Positions 7,015 to 17,305 of a stretch of 17,624 nt of DNA are shown here, piece after piece (positions within the stretch are counted from its first letter, which is position 1; every line of letters begins with the position of its first letter). Both the position numbers and the translations under genes were made by a program. Source of the stretch: Dehalococcoidales bacterium (GTDB taxonomy: Bacteria; Chloroflexota; Dehalococcoidia; Dehalococcoidales; RBG-16-60-22); contig JADHXF010000033.1 in assembly GCA_016783105.1 (NCBI GenBank), forward strand, positions 1 through 17,624, read 5' to 3'. A model generated the notes under the pieces. It was not told the DNA's origin, searched no databases, and saw nothing but the letters and a program-made list of their open reading frames with translations.

Positions 7015-7018
7015 CCTG

Positions 7019-7047
7019 ATTATAATTGTAAACGATGGGAATGTGAG
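7019..7047 (-). promoter_or_regulatory. Candidate queH promoter, near-leaderless
   Basis: On the minus strand, CTCACA (7047-7042, 4 of 6 matches) and a perfect TATAAT (7024-7019) are 17 nt apart. The -10 box ends 4 nt before the queH ATG and no clear Shine-Dalgarno sequence precedes it, so the transcript would start at or just inside the first codons (leaderless). Confidence 0.45.
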
Positions 7048-7098
7048 GTGCAAAATTTGCCGCGTAACCACATGTGTTTTTCCTAAGTGGTTGAAAAA

Positions 7099-7107
7099 TG
7101 CTAGAAT
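7099..7107 (+). promoter_or_regulatory. Candidate extended -10 promoter for the 7135 gene
   Basis: TGCTAGAAT (7099-7107) fits the extended -10 pattern TGnTATAAT with one change. The -35 region (TTTCCT, 7079-7084) is poor, as is common at extended -10 promoters. Transcription from about 7114 would place AGGAGGTG (7123-7130) about 10 nt into the message. Confidence 0.4.
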
Positions 7108-7134
7108 AGGATAAATTTGTTCAGGAGGTGGCAA

Positions 7135-8013
7135 TTGTTTTACGAAGTACAGTATCCAGAGCCCGAACCCGGGCAGAAGCAGATTTCAGCCCTGGTGGTG
7201 CTGACTCCGGCGGAGTCGAGGAGGCTGCTGGCGAAAGCCACGGTGGCGTTGCCCGAGGTGCAGAACGCTTATAAAAACGGCATGATCATCATAGGCCGCG
7301 GTATCACCAATGCCTTCATCAGTGAAGAGCTCTTCGGGATAAAGATTGAGAATAAGGCCAACCAGACGGCGGGACTCGTCTGCGGTGGCATGACCAATGC
7401 CAATCCCGGAGCACCACCCTGCACCTGGCACGTTGTCCGCAAGGGCAAGGTAGTGGAGGGAGCTGATTCCAATGTGGAAATCCTCGATTTTGGCCCGGAC
7501 GATGTCTTCATCAAGGGAGGCAATGCCATCGATATGGAGGGCAATGCCGGTATTTTCGCCTCTGGTGCGAAAGGTGGGACCATCGGCATGTGCTGGCCTA
7601 TCGTAACGGCGCGCGGCTCACATCTCGTCATGCCGATAGGACTGGAGAAGATGGTACCGTCGGTGATTGAAGCGGCCAAACACACCGGGCACTATTATTT
7701 TAAATACAGTATGGGACTGCCGGCCAAGCTGATGCCGGTGGTGCTGGGTAAGGTGCTTACCGAAATTCAGGCAATCGGTGTAATGACCGGTGCCAGGGCA
7801 TACCACCTCGGCTCCGGTGGCGTCGGTGGTTCCGAGGGTGCGGTGGTGCTGGCGCTGGAAGGCGATGAGAAACGGGTGGAGAAGGCCTTTGAGCTGGTTA
7901 AGTCAATTAAGGGAGAGCCTCCGGTAACCCCGCCAGATGAATTCCGGGTCAGTTCCGCCAAAGATTATAACTACGATGCCGGGGCGCAGTTTGCCACCCT
8001 GGGAGGCATGTAA
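7135..8013 (+). CDS. Conserved-looking protein of unknown function, possible RpiA/MtnA/CoA-transferase-like fold
   Basis: I do not recognise a named family. The product has 292 residues from a TTG start at 7135, chosen because AGGAGGTG at 7123-7130 overlaps any earlier start and leaves a suitable spacer. There is no signal peptide or membrane helix, so it is probably cytosolic. Visible motifs are GMIIIGRGITNAF (49-61), LVCGGMTNANPGAPPCTW (81-98), DDVFIKGGNAIDMEGNAGIF (122-141) and HLGSGGVGGSEGAVVLAL (224-241). The first motif resembles an early Gly-rich loop, and the third the hydrophobic-GADxI-NG pattern, of RpiA, MtnA/eIF2B and related sugar-phosphate or CoA enzymes. This is a pattern-level inference. 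The gene is divergent from queH and convergent with ruvB (49-bp gap), so it is probably monocistronic. Confidence 0.72.
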   Translation: MFYEVQYPEPEPGQKQISALVVLTPAESRRLLAKATVALPEVQNAYKNGMIIIGRGITNAFISEELFGIKIENKANQTAGLVCGGMTNANPGAPPCTWHVVRKGKVVEGADSNVEILDFGPDDVFIKGGNAIDMEGNAGIFASGAKGGTIGMCWPIVTARGSHLVMPIGLEKMVPSVIEAAKHTGHYYFKYSMGLPAKLMPVVLGKVLTEIQAIGVMTGARAYHLGSGGVGGSEGAVVLALEGDEKRVEKAFELVKSIKGEPPVTPPDEFRVSSAKDYNYDAGAQFATLGGM

Positions 8014-8062
8014 ACTGATTGCACCAGTCGGCTCTCTAAATGATGCCTAAGAGGCGAATGGG

Positions 8063-9085
8063 TTACCACAGGGTTGCCTGGGGAGGCTTCTCTTTGTTAT
8101 AAGGCAGGCCGAGGTGCTGGTAGGCCAGATGAGTGGCGGTTCGGCCGCGGGGAGTGCGCTCCAGAAAGCCCAGTTGCAGCAGGTAGGGCTCATAGACGTC
8201 CATGATGGTATCTGATTCCTCGCTGATGGCGGCGGCCAGGGTCTCAAGTCCGACCGGGCCGCCGTTAAATTTTTCCACAATCGTTAGCAGTAGCTTGTGG
8301 TCGACTTCATCAAGGCCGATGGAATCGATTTCAAGCTTGGCCAGTGCTTCGACGGCTGCCGCGTGGGTGGCCACGCCGTCGCCTTTGACTTGGGCGTAGT
8401 CTCTGACCCGTTTGAGCAGTCGGTTGGCCACGCGCGGCGTACCCCTGGCGCGACGAGCGATCTCTTTCAGTCCTTCCCCTTCCGCCTCAATCTGCAGGAT
8501 GCGGGCGGAACGTTGCAGGATTGTCTCTATTGATTTCTGGTCATAAAAATCAAGTCGGTAGACAGCGCCAAAGCGGTCGCGGAGGGGCGGACTGAGCAGA
8601 GCAAAACGGGTGGTAGCACCGATAAAGGTGAAATCAGGCAGGTTGAGCCGCAGGCTCCTGGCGCCGGGCCCCTTGCCGATGATAATATCGAGGGCAAAGT
8701 CTTCCATTGCCGGGTAAAGGATTTCCTCAACAGCGCGGCTGAGGCGGTGAATTTCGTCGATGAAGAGGGTATCCTGGTCATGCAGGTTGGTCAGTATAGC
8801 CGCGAGGTCACCGATGCGTTCAATAGCTGGCCCTGAGGTAACTCTGATGTTCACCCCCATTTCAGCAGCGATGATGTGGGCAAGGGTTGTCTTTCCCAGG
8901 CCGGGTGGCCCGTAAAGCAGCACGTGGTCGAGTGCTTCACCTCTACCTTTCGCGGCCGCGATGGCGATACTCAGGTTCTCTTTGATTTTTTCCTGGCCGA
9001 CGAAATCATCGAGGCGGCGCGGCCGAAGGCCGGTGTCAAGGGGAGCATCTTCAGCACTGGGTTTACCTGATATGATACGAGCTAT
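8063..9085 (-). CDS. ruvB: Holliday junction branch migration ATPase RuvB, apparent AUA start
   Basis: RuvB is the hexameric AAA+ motor that drives branch migration with RuvA. Counting from the ATA at 9085 it has 340 residues, the normal family length. Visible motifs are [19 protein letters not shown] (20-38), Walker A GPPGLGKT (59-66), Walker [10 protein letters not shown] with D110 and E111, sensor-like GATTRF (156-161) and SPPLRDRFG (165-173). The C-terminal winged helix ends near [14 protein letters not shown]. Conserved RuvB sequence is read continuously upstream of the first canonical in-frame start (GTG 8923), which would delete 54 residues reaching almost to Walker A. Between the in-frame stop (9086-9088) and that GTG there is no ATG, GTG or TTG. 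The gene follows rpoC by 17 bp and is probably co-transcribed with it. Confidence 0.92.
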   Translation of the reverse strand: MARIISGKPSAEDAPLDTGLRPRRLDDFVGQEKIKENLSIAIAAAKGRGEALDHVLLYGPPGLGKTTLAHIIAAEMGVNIRVTSGPAIERIGDLAAILTNLHDQDTLFIDEIHRLSRAVEEILYPAMEDFALDIIIGKGPGARSLRLNLPDFTFIGATTRFALLSPPLRDRFGAVYRLDFYDQKSIETILQRSARILQIEAEGEGLKEIARRARGTPRVANRLLKRVRDYAQVKGDGVATHAAAVEALAKLEIDSIGLDEVDHKLLLTIVEKFNGGPVGLETLAAAISEESDTIMDVYEPYLLQLGFLERTPRGRTATHLAYQHLGLPYNKEKPPQATLW

Positions 9086-9101
9086 TTAAATCTCACCCCC
9101 C
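9083..9101 (-). promoter_or_regulatory. Ribosome binding site and non-canonical AUA start of ruvB
   Basis: GGGGGGTGAG (9101-9092) can pair with the 16S anti-Shine-Dalgarno sequence over GGxGGTGA with a single G-U wobble. The ATA codon at 9085-9083 lies 8 nt after the GGGGGGTG block and is followed by GCT CGT ATC ATA, where RuvB N-termini commonly read M-A-R-I/V-hydrophobic. The same GGGGGGTG motif, 7 nt before its ATG, precedes yebC in this window, so this form of ribosome site is used here. Confidence 0.6.
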
Positions 9102-9102
9102 G

Positions 9103-12100
9103 TTAATCCTCTGACTTCAGCCCATCATCTTCACTGTCCAGCTGGCCTGTTTCCTCTTCCGTGTTTGCCAGGCTGGAAGTTTCCAGATTATCTTTATCAA
9201 GCAGCTGGTTCAAGAGCTCTTCTGGCGACTTGGCGCCCATCGGGCCTGGTGTTTCTTCATTCTTCTCGCCAAATGACAGGCCCGGTACTGCCTCCGGTTC
9301 TTCTGACAGTGCGGCCAGAGCCTTTTCCAGTGGCGGGTTATAGGCCGGAATCAATTTCCCGATGATGACGTTTTCCTTGAGTCCGACCAGCCGGTCTATT
9401 TTACCGTAGACCGCCGCTTCGGTGAGTACCCGGGTTGTTTCCTGGAAGGAAGCCGCAGCCAGCCAGCTATCGTTGTTCAATGAGGCCCTCGTTATGCCCA
9501 GCAGCACCGTGTGGGCTGTGGCCGGTTCACCGCCTTCGGCCAGGACTTTCGCGTTGATGTCCTCATAGGCATACTTGCCTACCAGCTCATCCGGCACCAG
9601 GTCGGTATCGCCCGCGGAATCAATGCGCACTTTCGTCAGCATCTGATGGGCGATAATCTCGATGTGCTTGTCATTTATGGTTACACCCTGAGAGCGGTAC
9701 ACTTTCTGTACTTCATCAACCAGGTATTGCTGTACCGCCTCACGACCGAGAATGCGCAGGATGTCCTGAGGGTTCACCGAGCCATCGGTAAGTTGCTGGC
9801 CGGCATGTATCTCCTCTCCGGACTGGACTCTGATACCGGCCGCGGTAGGGATAGCATACTCCCGTTCCTCCATCTCTTCATAGCTGATAAATAGCTGACC
9901 TTTTTTAACGCTGACCTCGCCGGCGATGCGCGCCACGATGGACGGAGTTTCTTTGGAGATTTCCTTGGTTTCGCCTTTGGTTTCGCCTTTGGTTTTCTTG
10001 GCAGCAGTTGGAGTTGCGAGCGCCGTGCCAATATCCACCCGCTGTCCATCATTTACCATTACCTGCCATCGGGCAGGCAGGGCATATTCGTCACGGTAGG
10101 TCTCAGAGCTGGTAATCTTGATTCTCCTGCCTTCCTCATCCTGAACGACCTCGGCTAAACCGTCTATTTCGGAGATAATGGCCTGACCTTTGGGAGCTCT
10201 GGCTTCAAATAGCTCTTCCACCCTGGGCAGACCGCTGGTGATGTCTAGTCCGGCCACGCCGCCGGTGTGGAAGGTGCGCAGGGTCAGCTGGGTGCCCGGC
10301 TCACCAATACTCTGGGCAGCGATGATTCCCGCGGCAGTATGGAGTTCAACCAGTCTGCCCTGGGACAGGTCCCTCCCGTAGCACATCTGGCAGGTACCCC
10401 GTTTGGACTGGCAGGAGAGGGGCGACCTGACGTGCACCCGGTTGACTCCGGCATCAATGATTTCCGCCACCTTCCGCTCATCTATCTCCTCGTTGCGGTC
10501 AACGATGACCTTCCCTGTTTTTGGATGGACTATCTGGCTTGCCGCCATCCGGTTGCTGATACGCTCGGTAAACGAAGGAAGCAGCGCTTTTTCTTTTAGC
10601 TCCGATACCCAGATACCATCCACGGTTCCGCAGTCCTCTTCAAAAACAATGACGTCCTGAGCCACGTCAATAAGTCGCCTGGTGAGGTAACCACTATCCG
10701 AGGTCCTCAGTGCCGTATCAGCCAGGCCCTTGCGTGCACCGTGCGTGGAGATAAAATACTCCAGAACAGTATGTCCTTCACGCAGGCTGGTTTTTATGGG
10801 GAAGTCGATGATTTTACCGGAAGGGTCGGTCATCAGACCACGCATGCCAGCCATCTGGGTGATCTGAGAGATGTTACCTTTGGCCCCGGAAGTGGCCATC
10901 ATATAAATACCACCGTAGCGGTCAAGGGTATCCGAGATGGTGCTGGTAATACGGTCCATGGTTTCCATCCAGACACCCACGATGCTGTTATATCGCTCGC
11001 CCTCGGTTATCAGGCCTCGGTTATACTGGTTGTCGATGATGGATATTCTCTCCTCCGCTTCCTCGAGCATCTTGGCCTTGCTTTCCGGCACCTCAATATC
11101 GTTCATGGCAATGGTGATGCCGGACTTGGTAGCATAACGGAAGCCCAGCTGCTTGATGCTGTCAAGGACTCTGGCGGTGTCTTCATTAGGGAGTATCCGG
11201 CAGCACTCTGAGACAATCTGCTTGAGTCCAGACCGGTCGATTATCCTGTTCTGGAAGCCAAGCTCAGAGGGGAGAACTTCATTGAACATGATGCGTCCCA
11301 CGGTGGTCTCAATTTCCTGGCCGTCTTTGCGCGGGTCTCTGGCCAGGATTTTAGCCCGGAGGTCGATATTGCCCAGCTCGTAGGCAAGTCTGGCTTCATC
11401 AAAGCTACCAAATCGTCTGCCTTCTCCCTTGGCGCCGGGTCTTTCCGTGGTAAGGTAGTAGCAGCCAAAGACTATATCAAGGGTAGGGGTAACCGTTGGC
11501 TCACCGCTGCTGGGCAGCAGCATGTTGTGATGGCTGAGTGCGAGCTCTCTTGCCTCACGTACTGAGGCTTTGGAGAGCGGGACGTGAACCGCCATCTGGT
11601 CACCGTCAAAATCGGCGTTGAACGCGGAGCAGACCAGCGGGTGAATCTGGATGGCGCTGCCATCAATGAGCACGGGCTCAAATGCCTGGATGCTGAGGCG
11701 GTGGAGGGTAGGGGCCCGGTTCAGCCAGACCGGTCGTTCTTTTACCACTTCTTCGAGTATATCATAGACTTCCGGCTTGGCTCTTTCCACAAGTCGCCGG
11801 GCGCTCTTGATGTTCGGGGCGAGTCCCTGCATTACCAGACGGTGCATGACAAAGGGCTTGAAGAGCTCCAGAGCCATTCGTCTGGGCAGGCCGCACTGGT
11901 TCAGTTTCAGCTCAGGGCCAACCACGATAACGGAGCGACCGCTGTAGTCGACCCTTTTTCCCAGCAGGTTCTGGCGGAAGCGTCCCTGCTTACCACGGAG
12001 CATGTCGGAGAGCGATTTCAGTTTATGATTACCGCTCACCGAGATAGCCCGGCCGCGGCGGCCATTGTCGATGAGTGAGTCGACAGCTTCCTGCAACATT

Positions 12101-13158
12101 CGCTTTTCATTGCGGATGATTATCTCCGGCGCGCCTATTTCAATCAGGTGGCGCAGGCGATTATTGCGGTTAATGACCCGCCGGTACAGGTCATTGAGGT
12201 CGCTGGTGGCGAACCTGCCACCGTCCAGCTGGACCATGGGCCGCAGGTCTGGAGGGAGTACCGGCAGGACTGTCACTATCATCCATTCCGGTTTATTGCC
12301 GCTGTTGCGGAATGCCTCCACCACCCGCAGTTGCTTGCTTGCTTTCTTGCGCCTCTGGCCGGACGAGGACTGGGTTTCCAGAAGCAGGTTTTTGCGCACC
12401 TCATCCAGGTCAATATCTTTGATTATCTGCAGGATGGCTTCAGCGCCCATCCCGGCTTTAAAAATCTCGCCATATTTCTGCTTCAGTTCGTGGTACTGGC
12501 TCTCATTGAGCAACTCTTTCACATTCAGATTTTTGAGCCGTTCCACTTCACTCGTTAGTTTTTCCTCAAGCTGTATTTTTTCATCGGTGAAGTTGCGCCG
12601 CAGCTGGTTAACGTCCTCAACGCTTGCCCCTTCCTGTTCCATCTGGGCAATTCTCTCGTCAACAGCTTTCTGTCGTTCGTCAATTTCACCGGAGGCACCT
12701 TCCTGGGTTTGTTTGATAGCTTCCTGGCGTGCCTCTTCATTAACCGAGGTGACGATGTAACTGGAGAAGTAGAGTATGTGTTCCAGGCTGCGCGGCGAAA
12801 GGTCAAGCAGGAGGCCCAGGCGACTGGGTGTTCCCTTGGCGAACCAGATGTGACTTACCGGGCAGGCCAGCTCGATGTGGCCCATGCGCTCACGGCGTAC
12901 CTTGGCCCGGGCGACCTCAACACCGCACTTATCGCAGATGACGCCCTTGTAGCGAATTTTCTTGTACTTGCCGCAGTAACACTCAAAGTCCTTGGTGGGC
13001 CCAAAAATTCTCTCGCAGAACAGGCCATCTCGTTCTGGCTTTAGTGTACGGTAGTTGATGGTCTCCGGTTTGGTTACCTCTCCGTATGACCAGCTCCGGA
13101 TCTGCTCCGGTGAGGCCAGGGAAATTCGTACGGCATCAAAATCATTAACTTCCAGCAT
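9103..13158 (-). CDS. rpoC: DNA-directed RNA polymerase subunit beta'
   Basis: Beta' forms half of the polymerase active-site cleft. The 1351-residue protein has the N-terminal zinc site (C60, C62, C75, C78), the catalytic magnesium loop [12 protein letters not shown] at 514-525 with D516, D518 and D520, and the second zinc site (C843, C916, C923, C926 in [13 protein letters not shown]). The segment [14 protein letters not shown] (763-776) is conserved, and the trigger-loop region is at about 805-829 ([20 protein letters not shown]). The ATG at 13158 lies inside the end of rpoB, a 14-bp overlap that suggests translational coupling. The far C-terminus after the conserved core (about 1290-1351) is acidic and low in complexity. 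A short KGET repeat occurs in the late part of the protein. ruvB follows 17 bp downstream. Confidence 0.98.
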   Translation of the reverse strand: MLEVNDFDAVRISLASPEQIRSWSYGEVTKPETINYRTLKPERDGLFCERIFGPTKDFECYCGKYKKIRYKGVICDKCGVEVARAKVRRERMGHIELACPVSHIWFAKGTPSRLGLLLDLSPRSLEHILYFSSYIVTSVNEEARQEAIKQTQEGASGEIDERQKAVDERIAQMEQEGASVEDVNQLRRNFTDEKIQLEEKLTSEVERLKNLNVKELLNESQYHELKQKYGEIFKAGMGAEAILQIIKDIDLDEVRKNLLLETQSSSGQRRKKASKQLRVVEAFRNSGNKPEWMIVTVLPVLPPDLRPMVQLDGGRFATSDLNDLYRRVINRNNRLRHLIEIGAPEIIIRNEKRMLQEAVDSLIDNGRRGRAISVSGNHKLKSLSDMLRGKQGRFRQNLLGKRVDYSGRSVIVVGPELKLNQCGLPRRMALELFKPFVMHRLVMQGLAPNIKSARRLVERAKPEVYDILEEVVKERPVWLNRAPTLHRLSIQAFEPVLIDGSAIQIHPLVCSAFNADFDGDQMAVHVPLSKASVREARELALSHHNMLLPSSGEPTVTPTLDIVFGCYYLTTERPGAKGEGRRFGSFDEARLAYELGNIDLRAKILARDPRKDGQEIETTVGRIMFNEVLPSELGFQNRIIDRSGLKQIVSECCRILPNEDTARVLDSIKQLGFRYATKSGITIAMNDIEVPESKAKMLEEAEERISIIDNQYNRGLITEGERYNSIVGVWMETMDRITSTISDTLDRYGGIYMMATSGAKGNISQITQMAGMRGLMTDPSGKIIDFPIKTSLREGHTVLEYFISTHGARKGLADTALRTSDSGYLTRRLIDVAQDVIVFEEDCGTVDGIWVSELKEKALLPSFTERISNRMAASQIVHPKTGKVIVDRNEEIDERKVAEIIDAGVNRVHVRSPLSCQSKRGTCQMCYGRDLSQGRLVELHTAAGIIAAQSIGEPGTQLTLRTFHTGGVAGLDITSGLPRVEELFEARAPKGQAIISEIDGLAEVVQDEEGRRIKITSSETYRDEYALPARWQVMVNDGQRVDIGTALATPTAAKKTKGETKGETKEISKETPSIVARIAGEVSVKKGQLFISYEEMEEREYAIPTAAGIRVQSGEEIHAGQQLTDGSVNPQDILRILGREAVQQYLVDEVQKVYRSQGVTINDKHIEIIAHQMLTKVRIDSAGDTDLVPDELVGKYAYEDINAKVLAEGGEPATAHTVLLGITRASLNNDSWLAAASFQETTRVLTEAAVYGKIDRLVGLKENVIIGKLIPAYNPPLEKALAALSEEPEAVPGLSFGEKNEETPGPMGAKSPEELLNQLLDKDNLETSSLANTEEETGQLDSEDDGLKSED
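9964..9999. repeat. 12-bp tandem repeat in rpoC (KGET units)
   Basis: Three 12-bp units (9964-9975, 9976-9987, 9988-9999; consensus TTTGGTTTCGCC on the plus strand, the third diverged) encode [15 protein letters not shown] sequence in beta'. This lies in a charged, probably flexible insertion between conserved beta-strand segments, so copy changes would keep the frame. Confidence 0.8.
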
Positions 13159-16100
13159 CTTCTTCCGTTCCCTCTCTCAAAGACGTATCTTCGATCGCAG
13201 TAGACTCGGTTTCTAACTTGGGGGTCTCTTCGATCGCAGTAGAATCGGTTTCCAGCGTGGGGGTCTCTTCAATCACGGTGGATTCGGTTTCCAGCGTGGG
13301 GGTCTCTTCGATCGCAGTAGAATCGGTTTCCAGGCTGGGGGTCTCTTCAATCGCAGTAGGCTCGGTTTCCAGTTTGGGGGTCTCTTCGATCGCAGTAGAC
13401 TCGGTTTCCAGCGTGGGGACTTCCTCAATTACTTCTTCAGCTGCGGTCACGCCCGCCTCTCTCTCATTGATCACCTCGAGGGCAAGGCCCAGACTCTGCA
13501 GTTCTTTGACCAGAACCTTAAATGACTCCGGTACCCCAGGCTGAAGGATATTCTCGCCCTTGATAATCGCTTCATAGGCTTTAGCTCGCCCGTTGATGTC
13601 ATCCGACTTTATGGTCAGCATTTCCTGGAGGTTATGGGCGGCGCCGTAGGCCTCCAGTGCCCATACTTCCATTTCACCAAAGCGCTGGCCACCGAACTGT
13701 GCTTTGCCGCCCAGGGGCTGCTGTGTTATCAGGGAGTAGGGACCGGTGGAGCGAGCGTGAACCTTGTCCTCAACCAGGTGAATGAGCTTCATCATATAGA
13801 TAGTGCCCACCGTTACTGGCTGGTCAAATGGCTCACCGGAGCGCCCGTCGCGTAAAACTACCTTGCCGAATGTAGGCGGAACTCCTTTCCCTTCCAGATT
13901 AACCTTCTCTGCAGATGACATTAACTCATGCTGGCTCAATTCCCGGCTTGGTATGCCGAGTTCTTCCAGCCAGATGCGCAGGCAGACCTCTCTTGCTTCT
14001 CCGGGATAGTTGTCGTTGAAAACCCGGCTGCCGTCATAGCCATGACTGTCCACCCATGCCTTGGCTGTCTCGAGCTGGATTGATGAGTGCTTCCTGTCTG
14101 GCGCGTAGTCAACCGCCGCTGCTTTGTGAGCGAGCCAGGTTCTCGCCAGGGCGTCCTCTATCGCCACGTCACTGGCACCATCAAAGACTGGTGTGAGCAC
14201 TTTGAAACCCAGTGTCTGGGCGGCCCACCCGAGATGTGTCTCCAGAACCTGGCCGATGTTCATCCGGGATGGCACACCGATCGGGTTGAGGATGATATCA
14301 ACCGGCGTACCATCGGGCAGGAAGGGCATATCCTCTTTAGGGGCAATGAGGGCAATGACGCCTTTGTTGCCGTGACGTCCGGCCAGCTTATCACCCACGG
14401 AGATTTTTCTTTTCTGAGCTATCCATACCTGGACCCATTCGTTAATTCCGGCGGGCAGGTCATCACCGCTGTCCTTGCGGGAGTATATTCTCACATTGAT
14501 AACTTTACCCCATTCGCCGTGTGGTACGCGCAGCGAGGTGTCTTTCACGTCGCGGGCCTTTTCGCCGAATATCGCCCGCAGCAGCTTCTCTTCGGCGGAA
14601 AGCTCCGTCTCGCCGCGGGGAGTGATTTTGCCGACCAGTGTATCATCGGGCCCGACTTCGGCACCGATGCGGATAATGCCGTTCTCATCGAGCTCGCGAA
14701 GGCTCTCCTCGCCAACATTGGGGATATCCCGGGTAATTTCTTCCGGGCCCAGTTTGGTATCACGTGCTTCCACCTCATGCTTGGCAATGTGAATTGAGGT
14801 GAACTTATCATCTTCCACCAGGCGGCTGCTGATGATGATGGCGTCCTCATAATTGTAGCCTTCCCAGCTCATGAAAGCGCAGAGTACATTCTGGCCCAGG
14901 GCCAGTTCGCCGTTTTCCGTAGCCGAGCTATCGGCAATCACCTGGCCGGCTGCAATGCGGTCACCTCTCTGTACCAGGGGGCGCTGGTTGATGCAGGTTC
15001 CCTGATTGGTGCGGACAAATTTCATCAACTCGTATTCGTCTTTGTGGCCGTTATCCGTGGTGATAGCAATGCGATATTTGGCTTCGACGCCGGCACCATT
15101 GACACTGCCCATTTCGGTAACAACCCCGGCGTTTCGAGCAAAGACAACCTGACCGCTGTGTCTGGCAGCCTCTGTCTCCATACCGGTGGCAACCACGGGC
15201 GACTCAGGGGCGAGCAGTGGCACCGCCTGCCGCTGCATATTGGCACCCATCAGGGCGCGGTTGGCGTCATTATGCTCAAGGAAGGGAATCAGTGCCGTGG
15301 CCACGCTGACGATCTGCCTGGGTGAAACGTCCATCAGGGCTATTTCCTCCACCGTTTCCAGCAGATAGTGGCTTCCCCGCCTGGCCTCAACCCTTTCCTC
15401 CAGGAACTGGTTGTTTTTGCCAAGACGGGCATTTGCCTGGGCTATGGTGAACTTCTCTTCCTCATCCGCGGATAGATATATGATCTCATCGGAAACAAAT
15501 GGTTCTACCTTGACTCTGGCATCGGTGAGTTTGGCCAGCTGGGCGGCAATCGCGGGAGTCACGGTGGCATTTGTCTTGACTATCTTAACTCCCTTGCTGT
15601 CGACCACTGCCTCTTTGACCTTCTTGCCGACCAGTCGTTCATCAGTGCTGCTCATCTCGTTAATAACTTTGCGGTAAGGTGTCTCAATAAAGCCGTACTC
15701 GTTGATTTGACTGTAAGTGGCCAGTGAACCAATAAGACCGATGTTCGGGCCTTCCGGTGTTTCAATGGGGCATATCCGGCCATAGTGGGAAAAGTGAACA
15801 TCGCGGACGTCAAAGCCGGCGCGCTCGCGGGAGAGGCCACCGGGTCCCATTGCGGAAAGGCGGCGCTTGTGTGTTATCTCGGCCAGCGGGTTGGTCTGGT
15901 CCATGAATTGCGAAAGCTGGGAACTGCTGAAGAATTCCCTGACGGAGGCCACCACCGGGCGGATATTGACCAGGGCACTGGGGGTAATGGCCTCCGTGCC
16001 TATGATGCTCATGCGCTCCCGGACCGACTGGGCAAGCCGCAGCAGGCCGACGTGAAACTGGGTCTGTATCAGCTCGCCGACCGTGCGTACACGCCGATTG

Positions 16101-17305
16101 CCGAGGTGGTCGATATCGTCGCCATAGTCAACGCCGTTATTTATCATGATGATGTGACGGACAATCTCGGCGATGTCATCTCTGGTCAGAGCACGCTCTT
16201 CCAGGTGTCTAAGCGTTTCTTCAAGCATGGTGTAAAACTGGAGCAGTTCTTCCTGGTGGTCGAGCTTGCTGGTCAGTGCCGTTCTGAGGTCTTTGAATAT
16301 CCTGACTACCTCACGGTCGTTTCGTTCTCCAGCCTGACGTAGTCGGGAAACCAGGTCCGCCGTTTCGAAGGGTAGCTCCAGTGTTTCAATGCGATTTAAT
16401 ATTTTTTCCGCGGTGATGCGGAACAGGCCGAGCCGTTTGTTGAGCTTGTAGCGCCCGACCGTGCCCAGGTCATACCGCAGCGGATCGAAGAACATGTTCT
16501 GGATAAGTTTCCGGGCGTTCTCCAGGTTCGGGAGTTCTCCCGGTCTGAGTTTACGATAGATATCGAGCAGGGCTTCTGCCTCATCCTTGATGAGGGCGCG
16601 TTCCAGGGTGGTGGGGATATACTGGTGTTCGGGGTTGTTATCATCAGCCGAGAAAAGGTCAAGCAACTGCTCATCGCTGCTATACCCGATGGCGCGGAGC
16701 AGCGTGGTGATGGGAATTTTCCGCTTGCCATCTATCTTGGCGGACAGAATGTTACGGTTGCTGGTCTCGAATTCCAGCCAGGCACCGCGGGTGGGTATCA
16801 GTTTGGCAGAACAGAGTTCACGACCCGAGGCGACGTCTTCCACGACGGTGAAGTAAACGCCCGGAGAGCGCAGGAGCTGGCTCACCACCACTCTTTCCGC
16901 ACCGCTGGTGATAAAGGTGCCTTTGGCCGTCATCAGCGGTATGTCTCCCAGGAAAAGGTCCTGCTCTTTAATCTCCCCGGTCTCTTTGATAAGCAGCTGT
17001 ACCCTGACATAAATGGGTGCCGAAAAGGTTAAATTACGGTCGCGGCACTCCGACTCAGAGCGGCTCTGGCGCGGGTCGCGGAGCTCATAGCCGATAAAGC
17101 TGAGCTCCATTTTATTGCTGGTCAGCGTTTTAATCGGCGAGATTTCTTGAAGTAGACGCTTGAGACCGTCTTCCTGGAAGCGCTGGAAGGAGTCCAACTG
17201 GACTTTAATCAGGTTGGGGACATCTAGAATCTGGGGTAACTTGGCGTAAGAAATTCTGGGAACGGGATGACTGGCTTGCGCATTCACTGGTAAAATAGAA
17301 ACCAT
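13145..17305 (-). CDS. rpoB: DNA-directed RNA polymerase subunit beta with repeat-bearing C-terminal tail
   Basis: Beta forms the other half of the polymerase cleft and the rifampicin site. The protein has 1386 residues. The rifampicin cluster [11 protein letters not shown] (460-470) and [15 protein letters not shown] (477-491) has the drug-sensitive-type residues D469, H479 and S484. [19 protein letters not shown] (501-519) and, near the C-terminus, [20 protein letters not shown] and [20 protein letters not shown] are standard. The conserved part ends at about 1283 (ALEVINERE). Residues 1284-1386 form an acidic Thr/Glu-rich extension containing six 13-residue repeats. The ATG at 17305 is preceded by AAGGAG (17318-17323), a fairly long 12 nt away. 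It is the first gene of rpoB-rpoC-ruvB, with a strong promoter at 17442-17470. Confidence 0.98.
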   Translation of the reverse strand: MVSILPVNAQASHPVPRISYAKLPQILDVPNLIKVQLDSFQRFQEDGLKRLLQEISPIKTLTSNKMELSFIGYELRDPRQSRSESECRDRNLTFSAPIYVRVQLLIKETGEIKEQDLFLGDIPLMTAKGTFITSGAERVVVSQLLRSPGVYFTVVEDVASGRELCSAKLIPTRGAWLEFETSNRNILSAKIDGKRKIPITTLLRAIGYSSDEQLLDLFSADDNNPEHQYIPTTLERALIKDEAEALLDIYRKLRPGELPNLENARKLIQNMFFDPLRYDLGTVGRYKLNKRLGLFRITAEKILNRIETLELPFETADLVSRLRQAGERNDREVVRIFKDLRTALTSKLDHQEELLQFYTMLEETLRHLEERALTRDDIAEIVRHIIMINNGVDYGDDIDHLGNRRVRTVGELIQTQFHVGLLRLAQSVRERMSIIGTEAITPSALVNIRPVVASVREFFSSSQLSQFMDQTNPLAEITHKRRLSAMGPGGLSRERAGFDVRDVHFSHYGRICPIETPEGPNIGLIGSLATYSQINEYGFIETPYRKVINEMSSTDERLVGKKVKEAVVDSKGVKIVKTNATVTPAIAAQLAKLTDARVKVEPFVSDEIIYLSADEEEKFTIAQANARLGKNNQFLEERVEARRGSHYLLETVEEIALMDVSPRQIVSVATALIPFLEHNDANRALMGANMQRQAVPLLAPESPVVATGMETEAARHSGQVVFARNAGVVTEMGSVNGAGVEAKYRIAITTDNGHKDEYELMKFVRTNQGTCINQRPLVQRGDRIAAGQVIADSSATENGELALGQNVLCAFMSWEGYNYEDAIIISSRLVEDDKFTSIHIAKHEVEARDTKLGPEEITRDIPNVGEESLRELDENGIIRIGAEVGPDDTLVGKITPRGETELSAEEKLLRAIFGEKARDVKDTSLRVPHGEWGKVINVRIYSRKDSGDDLPAGINEWVQVWIAQKRKISVGDKLAGRHGNKGVIALIAPKEDMPFLPDGTPVDIILNPIGVPSRMNIGQVLETHLGWAAQTLGFKVLTPVFDGASDVAIEDALARTWLAHKAAAVDYAPDRKHSSIQLETAKAWVDSHGYDGSRVFNDNYPGEAREVCLRIWLEELGIPSRELSQHELMSSAEKVNLEGKGVPPTFGKVVLRDGRSGEPFDQPVTVGTIYMMKLIHLVEDKVHARSTGPYSLITQQPLGGKAQFGGQRFGEMEVWALEAYGAAHNLQEMLTIKSDDINGRAKAYEAIIKGENILQPGVPESFKVLVKELQSLGLALEVINEREAGVTAAEEVIEEVPTLETESTAIEETPKLETEPTAIEETPSLETDSTAIEETPTLETESTVIEETPTLETDSTAIEETPKLETESTAIEDTSLREGTEEDAGS
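13186..13419. repeat. Six-copy 39-bp tandem repeat at the 3' end of rpoB
   Basis: The GGGG(G) tract that ends each unit recurs at 13220, 13259, 13298, 13337, 13376 and 13415, a period of exactly 39 bp. Units are 13186-13224, 13225-13263, 13264-13302, 13303-13341, 13342-13380 and 13381-13419. On the minus strand each unit encodes a 13-residue block of the form TP-x-LET-x-STAIEE, with x varying among K, S, T, D and E. Four of the six units contain the palindrome CGATCG. Confidence 0.95.

Noticed and set aside
8014..8062. Possible bidirectional terminator between the 7135 gene and ruvB
   Set aside because: Only a 4-bp stem (GCCT/AGGC, 8045-8055) is present and no T-run follows on either strand.
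13186..13419. Regular repeats resembling a CRISPR array
   Set aside because: The units are contiguous with no unique spacers, have an exact 39-bp (13-codon) period and are in frame in rpoB, so this is a coding tandem repeat.
14545..14850. Minus-strand open frames in other phases within rpoB and rpoC
   Set aside because: They overlap conserved polymerase coding sequence and show no independent start signals or domains.
15785..16342. Plus-strand open frame of 185 codons inside rpoB
   Set aside because: It is antisense to highly conserved RNA polymerase beta sequence; its reading frame is a shadow of the GC-rich third positions.
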